Assembly: GCA_020161065.1 (NCBI GenBank)
Contig: JAIUPH010000023.1
Coordinates: forward strand, 45,552 to 109,551
DNA length: 64,000 bases
Reading direction: 5' to 3'
From: Pseudomonadota bacterium
GTDB lineage: Bacteria > Pseudomonadota > Gammaproteobacteria > Burkholderiales > Burkholderiaceae_C
Of this stretch, positions 1-9,997 are shown in pieces. The notes beneath the pieces are model-generated. The model saw nothing but the letters and a program-made list of their open reading frames with translations, was not told the DNA's origin and did no database searches. Every line of letters starts with the position of its first letter. Position 1 is the stretch's first letter. The position numbers and the translations under genes are program-made.

Positions 1-1
1 C

Positions 2-1720
2 GACAAGGCGATCGAGTGGGCGCCCTCCGACCGCGTCACCGACGCCTTCCTCGCGCAATACCGCGCCGCGTTCGGCGCCGACTTCCATTGCTTCGACCAC
101 GGCGATCTGCGCTTCGTGGTGGTCAACGCCCAACTGTTCAACTCCGGCCTGGCGGACGAGCCGGCGCAGATGACGTGGCTGCAGGCGGTCCTCGCGCCGC
201 AGGCCGGCCGGCGGACCTTCGTCTTCCTCCACTATCCGCCCTTCATCTACGACCCGGAGGAACGCGGCAACTACGACAACATCGACGAGCCGGCGCGCGG
301 GCAGTTCCTGGCGCTGGTGCGCGCGTCGGGCGTGGAAGCCGTCTTTGCCGGGCACGTGCACAACTTCTGGTACGCCAGCATCGGCACGGCGGACTTCTAC
401 ACGCTGCCGTCCACCGCCTTCATGCGGCACGACTTCACCGAGTTCTACCGCGTCGGCCCCGCGACGGAGTTCGGCCGCGGCGACCTCGACAAGTTCGGCT
501 ACTTCATCGTCGACGTCTACGACTGGGGGCATGTCGCGCACCCGGTGCGCAGCCAGGGCCGCGAGGCGGCGAAGGACGCCACGGCGCCGGCCTCGCCATC
601 GCGTTTGCTGGCCAGCCCGCAGACCAGCGGCTTCGACCGGGTCGGGGTCGAACTGCGCCACGCCTGGATGGAGGCCATGCAGATCCCCGCGACGGGCGGG
701 GTGCAGGATTTCGGCCGCAAGTGGGCGCGCAACGACTACCCGGTGCTTGGCCTGTGGGAGATGGGCTGCCGCCTCGCGAAAGTGCCTGACATCGATTGGG
801 CGGAAGCCGCATCGCGACAGCGGATGCGCCTGCTGGCGGCCAAGGGTTCGCGCTTCATCGTGACAGGGCTGCGGCTCCTCGGCGACGGGGCGAGCCGCCA
901 AGAACTCGAGGCCTGCGGCGTCGTCGGCTTCGAGTTCAACGCCACGCTCGGCGAGTTCGCCCGGCGACGCGGTGCGCTCGTCGAGTGGCGCGAGCGGTCG
1001 GGCGTTGCCGTGTTCTTCTCGAAGATCCTCTCCGGCGACGATGCCCAGTTCAGCGGCGGCAAGTTCAACCACGCGGTGCGGGCCGGCTACGAAGCGGCGG
1101 AGCTGCGCGAACACCGCGAGCTGCTGGCCGGCGCCATCCGCGAGGGTGCCATCGACGGCGTCACGCTTCGCATCGAGGCCGATGGGTCGTGGGCCGCCAC
1201 GGCGCAAGCGGCCGCGGCCTTCGCGGAAGCGACGCACGGCAAGCTGCTGCTGTCGGTCAAGCTGGGCAGCGGCTCGGTGGCGCGGGAGCGCACCGACGAT
1301 CGCGCCAACGCGGCCTTGGTGGCCCGCGCCATGCTGCTGTCGCGCGCCTCATCCTCGCTTCACGTCGTGTTCGACACCTTCGTCGACGTGGACCGCGGCT
1401 ATGCCCCGCGCCACGGCTTCCTGGATCGCCGCTTCGCCCCGCGCGCGGCGGCGCACGTCTTCCGCAGCCTGTCGGCGCTGCTGCCGCGCCATGGCGCGAT
1501 CCGGCTCAGCGAAGGTCTCGCCGGCCTGGATGGGGCGGTGGTCGGCTTCGAGGCCGCGGGCCGCGCGTACCGGCTGCTGGTGGGCACGCCGCAAGCGCTG
1601 AGCCGGCATCTGGCCCAGGGCGACGACCGGCTCTTCGACCTCTGCACGGCCGAGGAGATCGGGAGCGCGCAGCGCCTTGCACCCGGCGAACTTCAGGTGC
1701 TGCTTGCCGGCGCGGCGTAG
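2..1720 (+). CDS. Metallophosphoesterase with large C-terminal domain (5'-partial)
   Basis: The open frame runs in from the window edge, so the start is missing; 572 residues are visible. The first ~180 residues look like a calcineurin-type phosphoesterase: a VVVNAQLFNS strand, FVFLHYPPF, and GHVHNFWY, the usual C-terminal metal-binding GHxH motif. The first metal ligands (DxH, GD, GNH) would lie upstream. The remaining ~370 residues form a second domain I do not recognise; alternating strands and helices with VVFDTFVDVDRGY suggest a TIM-barrel-like fold, which is inference. It is followed 43 bp later by a Bug binding protein and PhnW-like transaminase on the same strand, so it may act on a phosphonate or phosphate ester. 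Substrate unknown. Confidence 0.75.
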   Translation, partial: DKAIEWAPSDRVTDAFLAQYRAAFGADFHCFDHGDLRFVVVNAQLFNSGLADEPAQMTWLQAVLAPQAGRRTFVFLHYPPFIYDPEERGNYDNIDEPARGQFLALVRASGVEAVFAGHVHNFWYASIGTADFYTLPSTAFMRHDFTEFYRVGPATEFGRGDLDKFGYFIVDVYDWGHVAHPVRSQGREAAKDATAPASPSRLLASPQTSGFDRVGVELRHAWMEAMQIPATGGVQDFGRKWARNDYPVLGLWEMGCRLAKVPDIDWAEAASRQRMRLLAAKGSRFIVTGLRLLGDGASRQELEACGVVGFEFNATLGEFARRRGALVEWRERSGVAVFFSKILSGDDAQFSGGKFNHAVRAGYEAAELREHRELLAGAIREGAIDGVTLRIEADGSWAATAQAAAAFAEATHGKLLLSVKLGSGSVARERTDDRANAALVARAMLLSRASSSLHVVFDTFVDVDRGYAPRHGFLDRRFAPRAAAHVFRSLSALLPRHGAIRLSEGLAGLDGAVVGFEAAGRAYRLLVGTPQALSRHLAQGDDRLFDLCTAEEIGSAQRLAPGELQVLLAGAA

Positions 1721-1763
1721 CGCGCCGTCGCCGCCCTTCACCGTCACCCACGAGGAGCATCCC

Positions 1764-2765
1764 ATGAGCCATCCCATCGCGCGTCGCGGCACCAACGGCC
1801 GCCTTGCACGCACCCTCTGGGGCCTGGCGCTCGCGCTGCCCACGTTGGCCGCGCAGTCGCAGGAGTCCTATCCGAGCCGTCCGGTCACCCTGCAGGTCGG
1901 CTACGGCGCGGGCGGCACCACGGACAAGGTCGCGCGTCTCGTCGCGCTGGCGATGAAGGAAACGCTGGGCCAGTCGGTGGTGGTCGAGAACCGCCCGGGC
2001 GCCGGCGGCAATCTTGCCGCTGCCGCCGTGGCGAAGAGCCCGCCTGACGGCTACACCCTCTACATGGCCACCGTCAGCAGCCACGCCATCGGCCCGGCCA
2101 TGTACCAGAGCCTGGGGTTCACCCCGCTGGGCAGCTTCGAGCCGGTGGCGCTCGTCGCGCAGTACCCGCTGCTGGTGATGGCCAGTGCCGACTTTCCGGC
2201 CAAGACCGCCGCTGCGTCGCTGGCGTACCTCAAGGCGAATCCGGGCAAGGTCTTCTTCGGGTCGGCCGGCGTCGGGTCGGCGGGCCACCTGACCGGCGAA
2301 TTGCTGGCCGCCCGGATCGGGACCACCATGAACCACGTGGCCTACAAGGGCGGCAGCGCAGCCTCGATCGCGGCCATGGGTGGCGAGATCTCGTTGATGA
2401 TCGACCCGCTGCCCGGCCTGCTGGGCAACGTGCGTTCGGGGCGGCTGCTGCCGCTGGCCGTCTCGTCTTCGCGCCGCTCCACGGCGTTGCCAGACGTGCC
2501 GACGCTGGCCGAAAGCGGGCTGGCAGGCTTCGAGACGAACTCCTGGGCCGGCATCGTGGCCCCGGCAGGCACGCCGGCGGCCGTCGTCGCGAAACTGCAG
2601 CGGGCCATCGACGCCGCGTTGAAGTCGCCGGCCGTCGCTGCCTCGCTGTCGGCAGACGGCGTCGAGTTGACCTACCTGCCGGGCGAGCCGTTCCGGCAAT
2701 TCATGGCATCCGAGATGCAGCGCTGGGGCCAGGTGGTCAAGGCGAACCGAATCAAGGGCGAGTGA
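1764..2765 (+). CDS. Bug-family (TctC-like) periplasmic solute-binding protein
   Basis: 333 residues. An N-terminal hydrophobic stretch (LARTLWGLALALPTLAAQ) is a probable signal peptide. The mature start SYPSRPVTLQVGYGAGGTTD, the VVENRPGAGGN segment and the late VPTLAESG motif are typical of the Bug receptor family of Burkholderiales, which bind small carboxylates and amino acids in the periplasm. I chose the ATG with GAGGAG about 7 bases upstream over a longer frame overlapping the previous gene. No TctA/TctB membrane partners are present, as is common for orphan Bug genes. It lies between a phosphoesterase and phnW, so a phosphonate or amino-carboxylate ligand is possible but unproven. Confidence 0.88.
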   Translation: MSHPIARRGTNGRLARTLWGLALALPTLAAQSQESYPSRPVTLQVGYGAGGTTDKVARLVALAMKETLGQSVVVENRPGAGGNLAAAAVAKSPPDGYTLYMATVSSHAIGPAMYQSLGFTPLGSFEPVALVAQYPLLVMASADFPAKTAAASLAYLKANPGKVFFGSAGVGSAGHLTGELLAARIGTTMNHVAYKGGSAASIAAMGGEISLMIDPLPGLLGNVRSGRLLPLAVSSSRRSTALPDVPTLAESGLAGFETNSWAGIVAPAGTPAAVVAKLQRAIDAALKSPAVAASLSADGVELTYLPGEPFRQFMASEMQRWGQVVKANRIKGE

Positions 2766-2768
2766 GCG

Positions 2769-3887
2769 ATGGAGCATTCGCCGTATCTCCTGACGCCCGG
2801 GCCGCTGAGCACGTCGGCGCGCACCAGGCACAGCATGCTGCGCGACTGGGGCAGCTGGGACGCCGACTTCAACCAGATCACCGAGCGATTGCGTGGCAGG
2901 CTGCTGGCCATCGTGAACGGCAGCGCGACGCACGAATGCGTGCCCCTGCAGGGCAGCGGCACCTTCGCGGTGGAAGCCGCCATCGGCACGATCGTGCCCA
3001 GGGACGGGCACGTGCTCGTTCCCCTCAACGGCGCGTACTGCCAGCGAATCGCCCGCATCTGCAAGGTGCTCGGCCGCCGCCTGACCACGATCGAGTTCGC
3101 CGAAGACGCTCCCGTGCTGGCGGCAGCGGTGGACCGCGCCCTCGCCGCCGATCCTTCGATCACGCATGTCGCGCTGGTCCATTGCGAGACCAGCACCGGC
3201 ATCCTCAACCCGCTGCAGGCCATCGCCGATGTGGCGCGGGCCCGCGGCAAGGGCCTGATCGTCGACGCCATGAGTTCCTTCGGCGCCCTCGAGATCGATG
3301 CCCGCACGACCGCCTTCGATGCGCTGATCGCCGCATCGGGCAAGTGCCTGGAGGGCGTGCCCGGCATGGGCTTCGTGCTGGTCGAGCGTGGTGTCCTGTC
3401 GCGATCCGAAGGCAACAGTCCGTCGGTCGCGCTCGACCTGTACGACCAGTGGACCTACATGAACCGCACCACCCAGTGGCGCTTCACGCCGCCGACGCAT
3501 GTCGTCGCCGCGCTGGACGCCGCGCTGACGCAATATCTCGAAGAGGGTGGCCTGGCCGCACGCGGCGCCGCGTACGCGAAGAACTGCGCCCAACTCGTGG
3601 CGGGCATGGCCGCGATCGGGCTGCGGCCATTCCTGCCGGCGCCGATACAGGCGCCGATCATCGTGACCTTCCTCGCGCCCGAAGACCGCCGCTATGACTT
3701 CAAGGCCTTCTACAACGCGGTGAAGGCGCGAGGCTACATCCTGTACCCGGGCAAGCTCACCACCCGCGAGACCTTCCGCGTCGGCTGCATGGGGCAACTC
3801 GGTCCCCGCGGGATTTCGGGCGCGGTGGCGGCCGTGGGCGAGGCGCTGGACGAGCTGGGCATCAAGGGACGCGAAGCGCTCGCCTGA
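2769..3887 (+). CDS. phnW: 2-aminoethylphosphonate--pyruvate transaminase-like class V aminotransferase
   Basis: 372 residues, full length for the family. PhnW converts 2-aminoethylphosphonate and pyruvate to phosphonoacetaldehyde and alanine using PLP. Visible family features are [10 protein letters not shown] at the N-terminus, [12 protein letters not shown] (~23-34), [10 protein letters not shown] (~61-70), the PLP-contacting Asp in VDAMSSFGA (~166) and the Schiff-base lysine in [11 protein letters not shown] (~192). It starts three bases after the stop of the Bug gene, so they are co-transcribed. The usual partner phnX is not visible; the upstream phosphoesterase or a gene outside the window may complete the pathway. 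A related class V transaminase with another substrate is the main alternative. Confidence 0.82.
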   Translation: MEHSPYLLTPGPLSTSARTRHSMLRDWGSWDADFNQITERLRGRLLAIVNGSATHECVPLQGSGTFAVEAAIGTIVPRDGHVLVPLNGAYCQRIARICKVLGRRLTTIEFAEDAPVLAAAVDRALAADPSITHVALVHCETSTGILNPLQAIADVARARGKGLIVDAMSSFGALEIDARTTAFDALIAASGKCLEGVPGMGFVLVERGVLSRSEGNSPSVALDLYDQWTYMNRTTQWRFTPPTHVVAALDAALTQYLEEGGLAARGAAYAKNCAQLVAGMAAIGLRPFLPAPIQAPIIVTFLAPEDRRYDFKAFYNAVKARGYILYPGKLTTRETFRVGCMGQLGPRGISGAVAAVGEALDELGIKGREALA

Positions 3888-3999
3888 CGCGCTTTCCACC
3901 TTGCAGGCGCCGCCGCCGCGGGAGCGGGCGATGCGGCCGGACGACCCCTGGCTGGTCGTCGAGGGTACGGGAAAGTCCCGGCCGGCCCTGAAATCAATG

Positions 4000-4014
4000 G
4001 TCATACGATATGAC
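4000..4014. promoter_or_regulatory. Palindromic operator, probably for the GntR regulator
   Basis: Perfect 6-base arms GTCATA and TATGAC flank a CGA centre, about 60 bases before the first gene of the sugar ABC operon. The spacing and the AT-rich centre in a GC-rich spacer fit a dimeric FadR/FCD-type GntR site, and such a regulator is encoded as the last gene of the operon. Assignment to that regulator is inference. Confidence 0.5.
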
Positions 4015-4074
4015 GACAACAGCGGCGGCGCCAAGACCGCTGCCCCTTTCATGCACCGCAAGGAGACACGCTCG

Positions 4075-5454
4075 ATGAGACTCAAGACCTCGATCGTCCT
4101 GGCGCTGGCCGCGGCCGGCCTGCTGGCCGGCGGCGCCGCGCAGGCGCAGGAAAAGCTCACCGTCTGGTGGGTCAAGGGCTTCTACAAGGCCGAGGACGAC
4201 GCGCTGTTCGAAGCCATCAAGAAGTTCGAGGCCAAGAACAAGGGCATCAAGGTCGAGTTGTCGCAATACCCGGTGCAGGACACGATTCCGAAGACGGTGT
4301 CGGCGCTCGATTCCGGCAACCCGCCCGACGTCGCGTTCTCTGACGTCTACGACTTCCAGGTCACCGCCAAATGGGCCTACGACGGCAAGCTGGAAGACAT
4401 CTCCAGCGTCATCGACCCGCTGCGCGCCAGGTTCGAGCCGGTGGCGCTGTCGACCACCTTCCTCTACAACAACGCGACGCAGAGCCGGGCCTACTACGCC
4501 TTCCCGATCAAGCAGCAGACCATGCACATCCAGTACTGGAAGGACATGCTCGCCGACGCCGGGTTCAAGGAAGCCGACATCCCCAAGACCTGGAAGGAAT
4601 ACTGGAGCTTCTGGTGCGACAAGGTGCAGCCGGCCTACCGCCAGAAGACCGGCAACCGCGGCTTCGGCATCGGCCAGCCGATGGGCGTGGACTCCAGCGA
4701 CTCGTTCTTCTCGTTCCTGACCTTCATGGACGCCTACAACGTCAAGCTGGTCAACGATTCGGGCAAGCTGCTGGTCGACGACCCCAGCGTTCGCCAGGGG
4801 CTGATCAACGCGCTCAACGACTACACGGCGCCCTACACCAAGGGCTGCACGCCGCCGTCGTCGACGAGCTGGAAGGACCCGGACAACAACGTCGCCTTCC
4901 ACAACAAGACCACGGTGCTGACGCACAACGCGACGATCTCGATCGCCGCCAAGTGGCTGGACGACGCCAACAACGCGACGTTGACCGACGCGCAGCGCGC
5001 CACCGCGAAGAAGAACTACACCGAGCTGATCGCCACCGCCGGCTTCCCGGCCAAGCCCGACGGCGGCAAGATGGTGTACCGCGCCGCGATCAAGACCGGC
5101 GTCATCTTCAAGGATGCGAAGAACAAGGCGGGGGCGAAGAAGTTCGTCGCCTTCATCCTCGACGAAGCCAATCTGCAGCCTTATGTCGAAGGCTCGCTGG
5201 GGCGCTGGTTCCCGGTCATGAAGGCTTCGCAGCAATCGCCGTTCTGGAAGGCCGACGCGCACCGGCTGGCGGTCTACAACCAGTTCATGGCCGGCACGGT
5301 GCCGTTCGAGTTCACCAAGAACTACAAGTTCACGGTGCTCAACAACGAGAACGTCTGGGCCAAGGCGATGAACCGCATCGTCAACGAGAAGGTGCCGACC
5401 GACAAGGCCGTCGACGAGCTGATCGCCCGCATCAAGACGGTGGCCGGCAACTGA
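4075..5454 (+). CDS. CUT1-type sugar ABC transporter substrate-binding protein
   Basis: 459 residues. A clear signal peptide ends GGAAQAQ just before EKLTVWW. The mature protein has the layout of family 1 extracellular solute-binding proteins: an early strand, FEAIKKFEAKNKGIKVEL, and SALDSGNPPDVAFSDVYDF. The ATG at 4075 has AAGGAG nine bases upstream; a longer frame starting near 3901 would cross the promoter and operator and was rejected. It heads a six- or seven-gene operon encoding two permeases, an ATPase, gluconokinase, a cupin and a regulator, so the ligand is probably a sugar acid, sugar or polyol; the sequence alone does not say which. Confidence 0.9.
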   Translation: MRLKTSIVLALAAAGLLAGGAAQAQEKLTVWWVKGFYKAEDDALFEAIKKFEAKNKGIKVELSQYPVQDTIPKTVSALDSGNPPDVAFSDVYDFQVTAKWAYDGKLEDISSVIDPLRARFEPVALSTTFLYNNATQSRAYYAFPIKQQTMHIQYWKDMLADAGFKEADIPKTWKEYWSFWCDKVQPAYRQKTGNRGFGIGQPMGVDSSDSFFSFLTFMDAYNVKLVNDSGKLLVDDPSVRQGLINALNDYTAPYTKGCTPPSSTSWKDPDNNVAFHNKTTVLTHNATISIAAKWLDDANNATLTDAQRATAKKNYTELIATAGFPAKPDGGKMVYRAAIKTGVIFKDAKNKAGAKKFVAFILDEANLQPYVEGSLGRWFPVMKASQQSPFWKADAHRLAVYNQFMAGTVPFEFTKNYKFTVLNNENVWAKAMNRIVNEKVPTDKAVDELIARIKTVAGN

Positions 5455-5485
5455 GGCCTTTGGCCATCACGTCGCGGACGGCCCG

Positions 5486-6340
5486 ATGACGACCACGGTG
5501 CTGGGCGCGGCGGCGCCCAAGCCGCTCAGCCCCTGGACGTTCTGGGGCCGCGCGCTGGTGCTGCCCTACCTGCTGGTGTTCGCCGTCTTCGTGGTGTTCC
5601 CGGTCGGCTACGGCCTGTGGCTGGCGCGCCACCCGGCCAGTTACGTCAAGCTGTTCGACGACCCGATCTTCTTCCGCACGGCGATCAACACGCTGGTGTT
5701 CATCGTCGTCGCCATCAACCTGAAGATGATGGTGGCGCTGGCGCTGTCGGGCTTCTTCGTCGTCAAGCGCTGGTGGATCAGCGTGGTGGCCGCGCTGTTC
5801 ATCCTGCCCTGGGCGGTGCCCAGCATCCCCACCATCCTGTCGGTGCGCTTCATGCTCAACCCCGAGTGGGGCGTGATCAACAGCACCTACTTCAGGCTGA
5901 CCGGGCTCGACGGCCCCAACTGGTTGAACGACCCGCTGCTGGGCCTGAGCTTCTCGATGCTGATGCACGTCTGGAAGAGCCTGCCGTTCTGGACGCTGAT
6001 CCTGGTGGCCGGCCGGCTGGCCATTCCGGCCGAGCAGTACGAGGCCGCCAGCGTCGACGGCGCCACGCGCTGGCAGAAGTTCCGCTTCATCACCTGGCCG
6101 GCGATGAAGTCGCTGTACCTCACCTCCACCATCCTCTCGATGATCTGGACGCTGGGCGACTTCAACAGCGTCTACCTGCTCACCGGCGGCGGGCCGGCCG
6201 ACCTCACGCACGTGCTGGCGACCCTGGGCATCCGCTACCTGCGGCTGGACCAGGTGGACCTGGCGATGGCCTCCATCGTCGTCGCGCTGCCGCTGGTGCT
6301 GCCGCTGGTGTTCTTCATGATGCGGCGGCTGGGCAAATGA
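5486..6340 (+). CDS. Sugar ABC transporter permease, MalF-type
   Basis: 284 residues with about six predicted membrane segments, the first being VLPYLLVFAVFVVFPVGYGL. The EAA coupling loop reads EQYEAASVDGATRWQKFRFI, the contact point for the ATPase. It lies 31 bp after the binding-protein gene and its TGA overlaps the next permease's ATG, which implies translational coupling. The typical large MalF P2 loop is absent, as in most CUT1 systems of this size. Confidence 0.92.
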   Translation: MTTTVLGAAAPKPLSPWTFWGRALVLPYLLVFAVFVVFPVGYGLWLARHPASYVKLFDDPIFFRTAINTLVFIVVAINLKMMVALALSGFFVVKRWWISVVAALFILPWAVPSIPTILSVRFMLNPEWGVINSTYFRLTGLDGPNWLNDPLLGLSFSMLMHVWKSLPFWTLILVAGRLAIPAEQYEAASVDGATRWQKFRFITWPAMKSLYLTSTILSMIWTLGDFNSVYLLTGGGPADLTHVLATLGIRYLRLDQVDLAMASIVVALPLVLPLVFFMMRRLGK

Positions 6341-7185
6341 GCGCCTCGTGGAAGAAGGTCGGCAACGAAGCCCGGCTGCTGCTGATCGGCATCCCGGTGC
6401 TGCTGTGGACGCTGGTGCCGGTGTACCACCTGTTCCTCTTCGCCATCAGCGAGCGCGACTCGGCCACCTCGGGCCGGCTGTGGCCCAAGCACCCGACGCT
6501 GCAGAACTTCGAGATCGTCTTCCAGCAGAAGCACTTCTACCTGAACCACTTCTGGCTGCAGATGTTCAACTCGCTGGTCATCGCGCTGGCGGTGGGCGCC
6601 ATCACGCTGTTCGTCGCCACCACCGCGGCGTTTGCCATCAGCCGGCTGAAGGTGCGCGGCGGGCGCACGGTGATGAACATCGCGCTGTTCACCTACTTCA
6701 TCCCGGCCGCCTTCCTGGCGGTGCCGATGTACAAGACGATGAGCATCTACGGGCTGCTGAACAACCAGTGGTCGCTGATCCTGGCGATGGTGACCATCGC
6801 CTCGCCGTACTGCATCTGGGTGCTCAAGCAGGCCAGCGACAAGCTGCCGTGGGAACTGGACGAAGCGGCGCGCATGGACGGCGCCGGGCCGCTGCAGTTG
6901 TTCCGCCTGGTCTACCTGCCGCTGATGGTGCCTTCGCTGGTGGCGGTGGGCACGTATTCGCTGCTGCTGGCGTGGAACGAGTACCTCTACGCCTTCCTGC
7001 TGCTGAGCAACGACACCGACGTCACGCTGGCGGTGGCGCTGGGTCACTTCCTGGCCGCCGACGATTCGCCGTGGGAACTGCTGATGGCCACCGGCTTGAT
7101 CTACGCGCTGCCGCCGGCGGCGATCTACTACGCCTTCAAGCGCTACATGGTCTCGGGCCTCACGGCCGGTGCGGTCAAGAGTTAA
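6337..7185 (+). CDS. Sugar ABC transporter permease, MalG-type
   Basis: 282 residues, six predicted membrane segments. The EAA loop reads ELDEAARMDGAGPLQLFRLV, and the end FKRYMVSGLTAGAVKS is characteristic of MalG-like subunits of CUT1 transporters. The start overlaps the previous stop as ATGA; much longer open frames upstream are shadows of the first permease. It forms the inner-membrane channel with the MalF-type partner. Confidence 0.93.
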   Translation: MSASWKKVGNEARLLLIGIPVLLWTLVPVYHLFLFAISERDSATSGRLWPKHPTLQNFEIVFQQKHFYLNHFWLQMFNSLVIALAVGAITLFVATTAAFAISRLKVRGGRTVMNIALFTYFIPAAFLAVPMYKTMSIYGLLNNQWSLILAMVTIASPYCIWVLKQASDKLPWELDEAARMDGAGPLQLFRLVYLPLMVPSLVAVGTYSLLLAWNEYLYAFLLLSNDTDVTLAVALGHFLAADDSPWELLMATGLIYALPPAAIYYAFKRYMVSGLTAGAVKS

Positions 7186-7199
7186 CAAGGGCCGTCGCG

Positions 7200-8252
<1,053 letters not shown>

Positions 8253-8258
8253 GCGGCG

Positions 8259-8783
8259 ATGGCGGCCCCGCGCGTGGTGGTGATGGGCGTCAGCGGTTGC
8301 GGCAAGAGCACCGTGGGCCGGCTGCTGGCGGCGCTGCTCGACGTCCACTACGTCGAAGGCGACGAGCTGCATCCGCCCGACAACGTGGCCCGCATGGCCG
8401 CTGGCGTGCCGCTGACCGATGCCGACCGCCACGGCTGGCTGCAGGAGGTGGCCGGCCAGCTGGCCAACGCCACCAGCCGCGAGCTGGGCGTGGTGGTGAG
8501 CTGCAGCGCGCTCAAGCGCCGCTACCGCGACCAGCTGCGCGCCGCCGCGCCAGACCTGCGCTTCATCCACCTGCAAGGCCCCGAGCCGCTGCTGCGCGCT
8601 CGGCTGGCCGCGCGGCGCGGGCACTACATGCCGGCCTCGCTGCTGCAAAGCCAGCTCGACACGCTGGAGCCGCCGGCCGCCGACGAGCCGGCGCTGAGCC
8701 TTGGCATCGACCAACCCCCGCAACAGCTGGCCGCCGAAGCCGAACGCTGGCTGCGCACCACCTGGCGGCCCGGCGCACCATGA
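8259..8783 (+). CDS. gntK: Gluconokinase
   Basis: 174 residues, the usual size for GntK. It phosphorylates D-gluconate to 6-phosphogluconate. The P-loop GVSGCGKST (~10-18), the substrate motif EGDELHPPDNVARMAAGVPLTD (positions ~33-54, key residues D35, H38, N42, M45, D54), and SCSALKRRYRD (~86-96) are family hallmarks. It lies six bases after the ATPase gene and overlaps the cupin start, so transport and phosphorylation are co-expressed; gluconate or a compound converted to it is a candidate substrate. Confidence 0.93.
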   Translation: MAAPRVVVMGVSGCGKSTVGRLLAALLDVHYVEGDELHPPDNVARMAAGVPLTDADRHGWLQEVAGQLANATSRELGVVVSCSALKRRYRDQLRAAAPDLRFIHLQGPEPLLRARLAARRGHYMPASLLQSQLDTLEPPAADEPALSLGIDQPPQQLAAEAERWLRTTWRPGAP

Positions 8784-9163
8784 GCACCTTCACCAAGACC
8801 ATCCTCTTCACCGACGCCGACGGCCGCGCGCGCTGGCGCGACGAAGCCATCGCGCTGAGCGAAGGCAAGCCGCAGGCGCTGCTGTCGCCGCTGCAGCCCA
8901 GCGGCGGCTACCAGTTGCGCCACAGCCCGGTGGGCTTTCGCAGCCAATTCCACTGCACCGAAACGCCGCAATGGGTGTTCATCCTCGGCGGGCAGATGGA
9001 GATCGGCCTGCAGGACGGCAGCTCGCGCGTCTTCAAGCCGGGCGAGCATTTCTTCTCCGACGACCGGCTGCCGCCGGGCGCCGCGTTCGACCCCCAGGTG
9101 CACGGCCACTGGAGCCGGCAAGTCGGCCCCGATCCGCTGGTCACGCTGTTCGTGCGTGCTTGA
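8780..9163 (+). CDS. Small cupin-domain protein
   Basis: 127 residues with one beta-barrel cupin: HSPVGFRSQFHCTETPQWVFILGGQMEIG carries the first motif region and FKPGEHFFSDDRLP the second. Motif histidines are partly replaced, so metal binding is uncertain. The ATG overlaps the gluconokinase stop and its own TGA overlaps the GntR start, so it is translated with both. Function unknown; in this setting a sugar-acid sensor or isomerase-like role is a guess. Confidence 0.75.
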   Translation: MSTFTKTILFTDADGRARWRDEAIALSEGKPQALLSPLQPSGGYQLRHSPVGFRSQFHCTETPQWVFILGGQMEIGLQDGSSRVFKPGEHFFSDDRLPPGAAFDPQVHGHWSRQVGPDPLVTLFVRA

Positions 9164-9942
9164 TGGCCGCGGTCAAGAACGTCCACGGCCATACGCTCGA
9201 CCAGTTGGGCGAGGCCGTCGTCAGCGGGCGTTATCCGCCGGGCACCGCGATCCCGCCCGAGCCGCTGCTGTGCGAGGAACTGGGCGTCAGCCGCACCGTG
9301 GTGCGCGAGGCCGTCAAGTCGCTGGTTGCCAAGGGCATGCTGGTCACCGGGCCCAAGCTGGGCACGCGCGTGCTGGCGTCGGAGCAGTGGAACTGGTTCG
9401 ACCCCGAGGTGGTGGCCTGGCAGGCCAAGGCCGGGCTGACGCGCGACTTCCTGCGCGACCTGCAGGAGCTGCGCCGCGTCGTCGAGCCCGCCGCCGTGCG
9501 CCTGGCCGCCGAGCGCGCCAGCGCCGCCGACATCGCGCAGATCGAGGCCGCCTACGCCGGCATGAAGGACGCCATCGACCACGGCGGCGACTACGTGCGC
9601 CACGACCTCGCCTTCCACCAGGGCCTGCTGCGCGCCTGCCACAACCGCATGGTGGTGCAGATGAGCAAGGCGCTGGGCGCGCTGCTGCGCACCAGCTTCG
9701 AGATCAGCACCTCGCGCCCCGACGGCCCGGCCACCAGCCTGCCGCTGCACCGCGCGGTGCTGGATGCGGTGATCGCGCGCAACGCCGCCAAGGCCGAGCG
9801 CGCCAGCCTGCTGCTGATCGACAGCGCGGCCGACGACATCGAGGCCGTGCTCGCCTCGCGCCGCAAGCTGCCTTCGCTGTCGCTGCCGGCGCCGCGGCTG
9901 TCGCCCAGGCGCGCCAAACCAGCCGTTCGGGTCGAGCGTTAG
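9163..9942 (+). CDS. GntR-family regulator, FadR/FCD subgroup
   Basis: 259 residues. An N-terminal winged helix (LGEAVVSGRYPPGTAIPPEP ... LGVSRTVVREAVKSLVAKGML, ~15-60) is followed by an all-helical FCD domain with metal-ligand-like residues in RHDLAFHQGLL and LPLHRAVLDAV. FCD regulators bind sugar acids or small carboxylates. As last gene of the ABC/gluconokinase operon it is probably the local regulator, and the palindrome at 4000-4014 is its likely site. The very C-terminus is Arg/Pro/Ser rich. Confidence 0.9.
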   Translation: MAAVKNVHGHTLDQLGEAVVSGRYPPGTAIPPEPLLCEELGVSRTVVREAVKSLVAKGMLVTGPKLGTRVLASEQWNWFDPEVVAWQAKAGLTRDFLRDLQELRRVVEPAAVRLAAERASAADIAQIEAAYAGMKDAIDHGGDYVRHDLAFHQGLLRACHNRMVVQMSKALGALLRTSFEISTSRPDGPATSLPLHRAVLDAVIARNAAKAERASLLLIDSAADDIEAVLASRRKLPSLSLPAPRLSPRRAKPAVRVER

Positions 9943-9953
9943 CCTGTCTTGCC

Positions 9954-9972
9954 GACGTCGAAGGCGTCGGCT
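9954..9972. terminator. Hairpin between convergent genes, possible terminator
   Basis: GCCGACG and CGTCGGC form a 7-base stem around a short loop just after the GntR stop and before the convergent CoA-transferase stop. There is no clear U-tract, so a simple structural stop for both directions is inferred. Confidence 0.35.
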
Positions 9973-9997
9973 CTCGGCGCTGAAGCACCGACCGGCG

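Noticed and set aside
1506-4175. An 889-codon minus-strand open frame
   Set aside because: Antisense to the phosphoesterase, Bug and phnW genes, all of which have clear family motifs.
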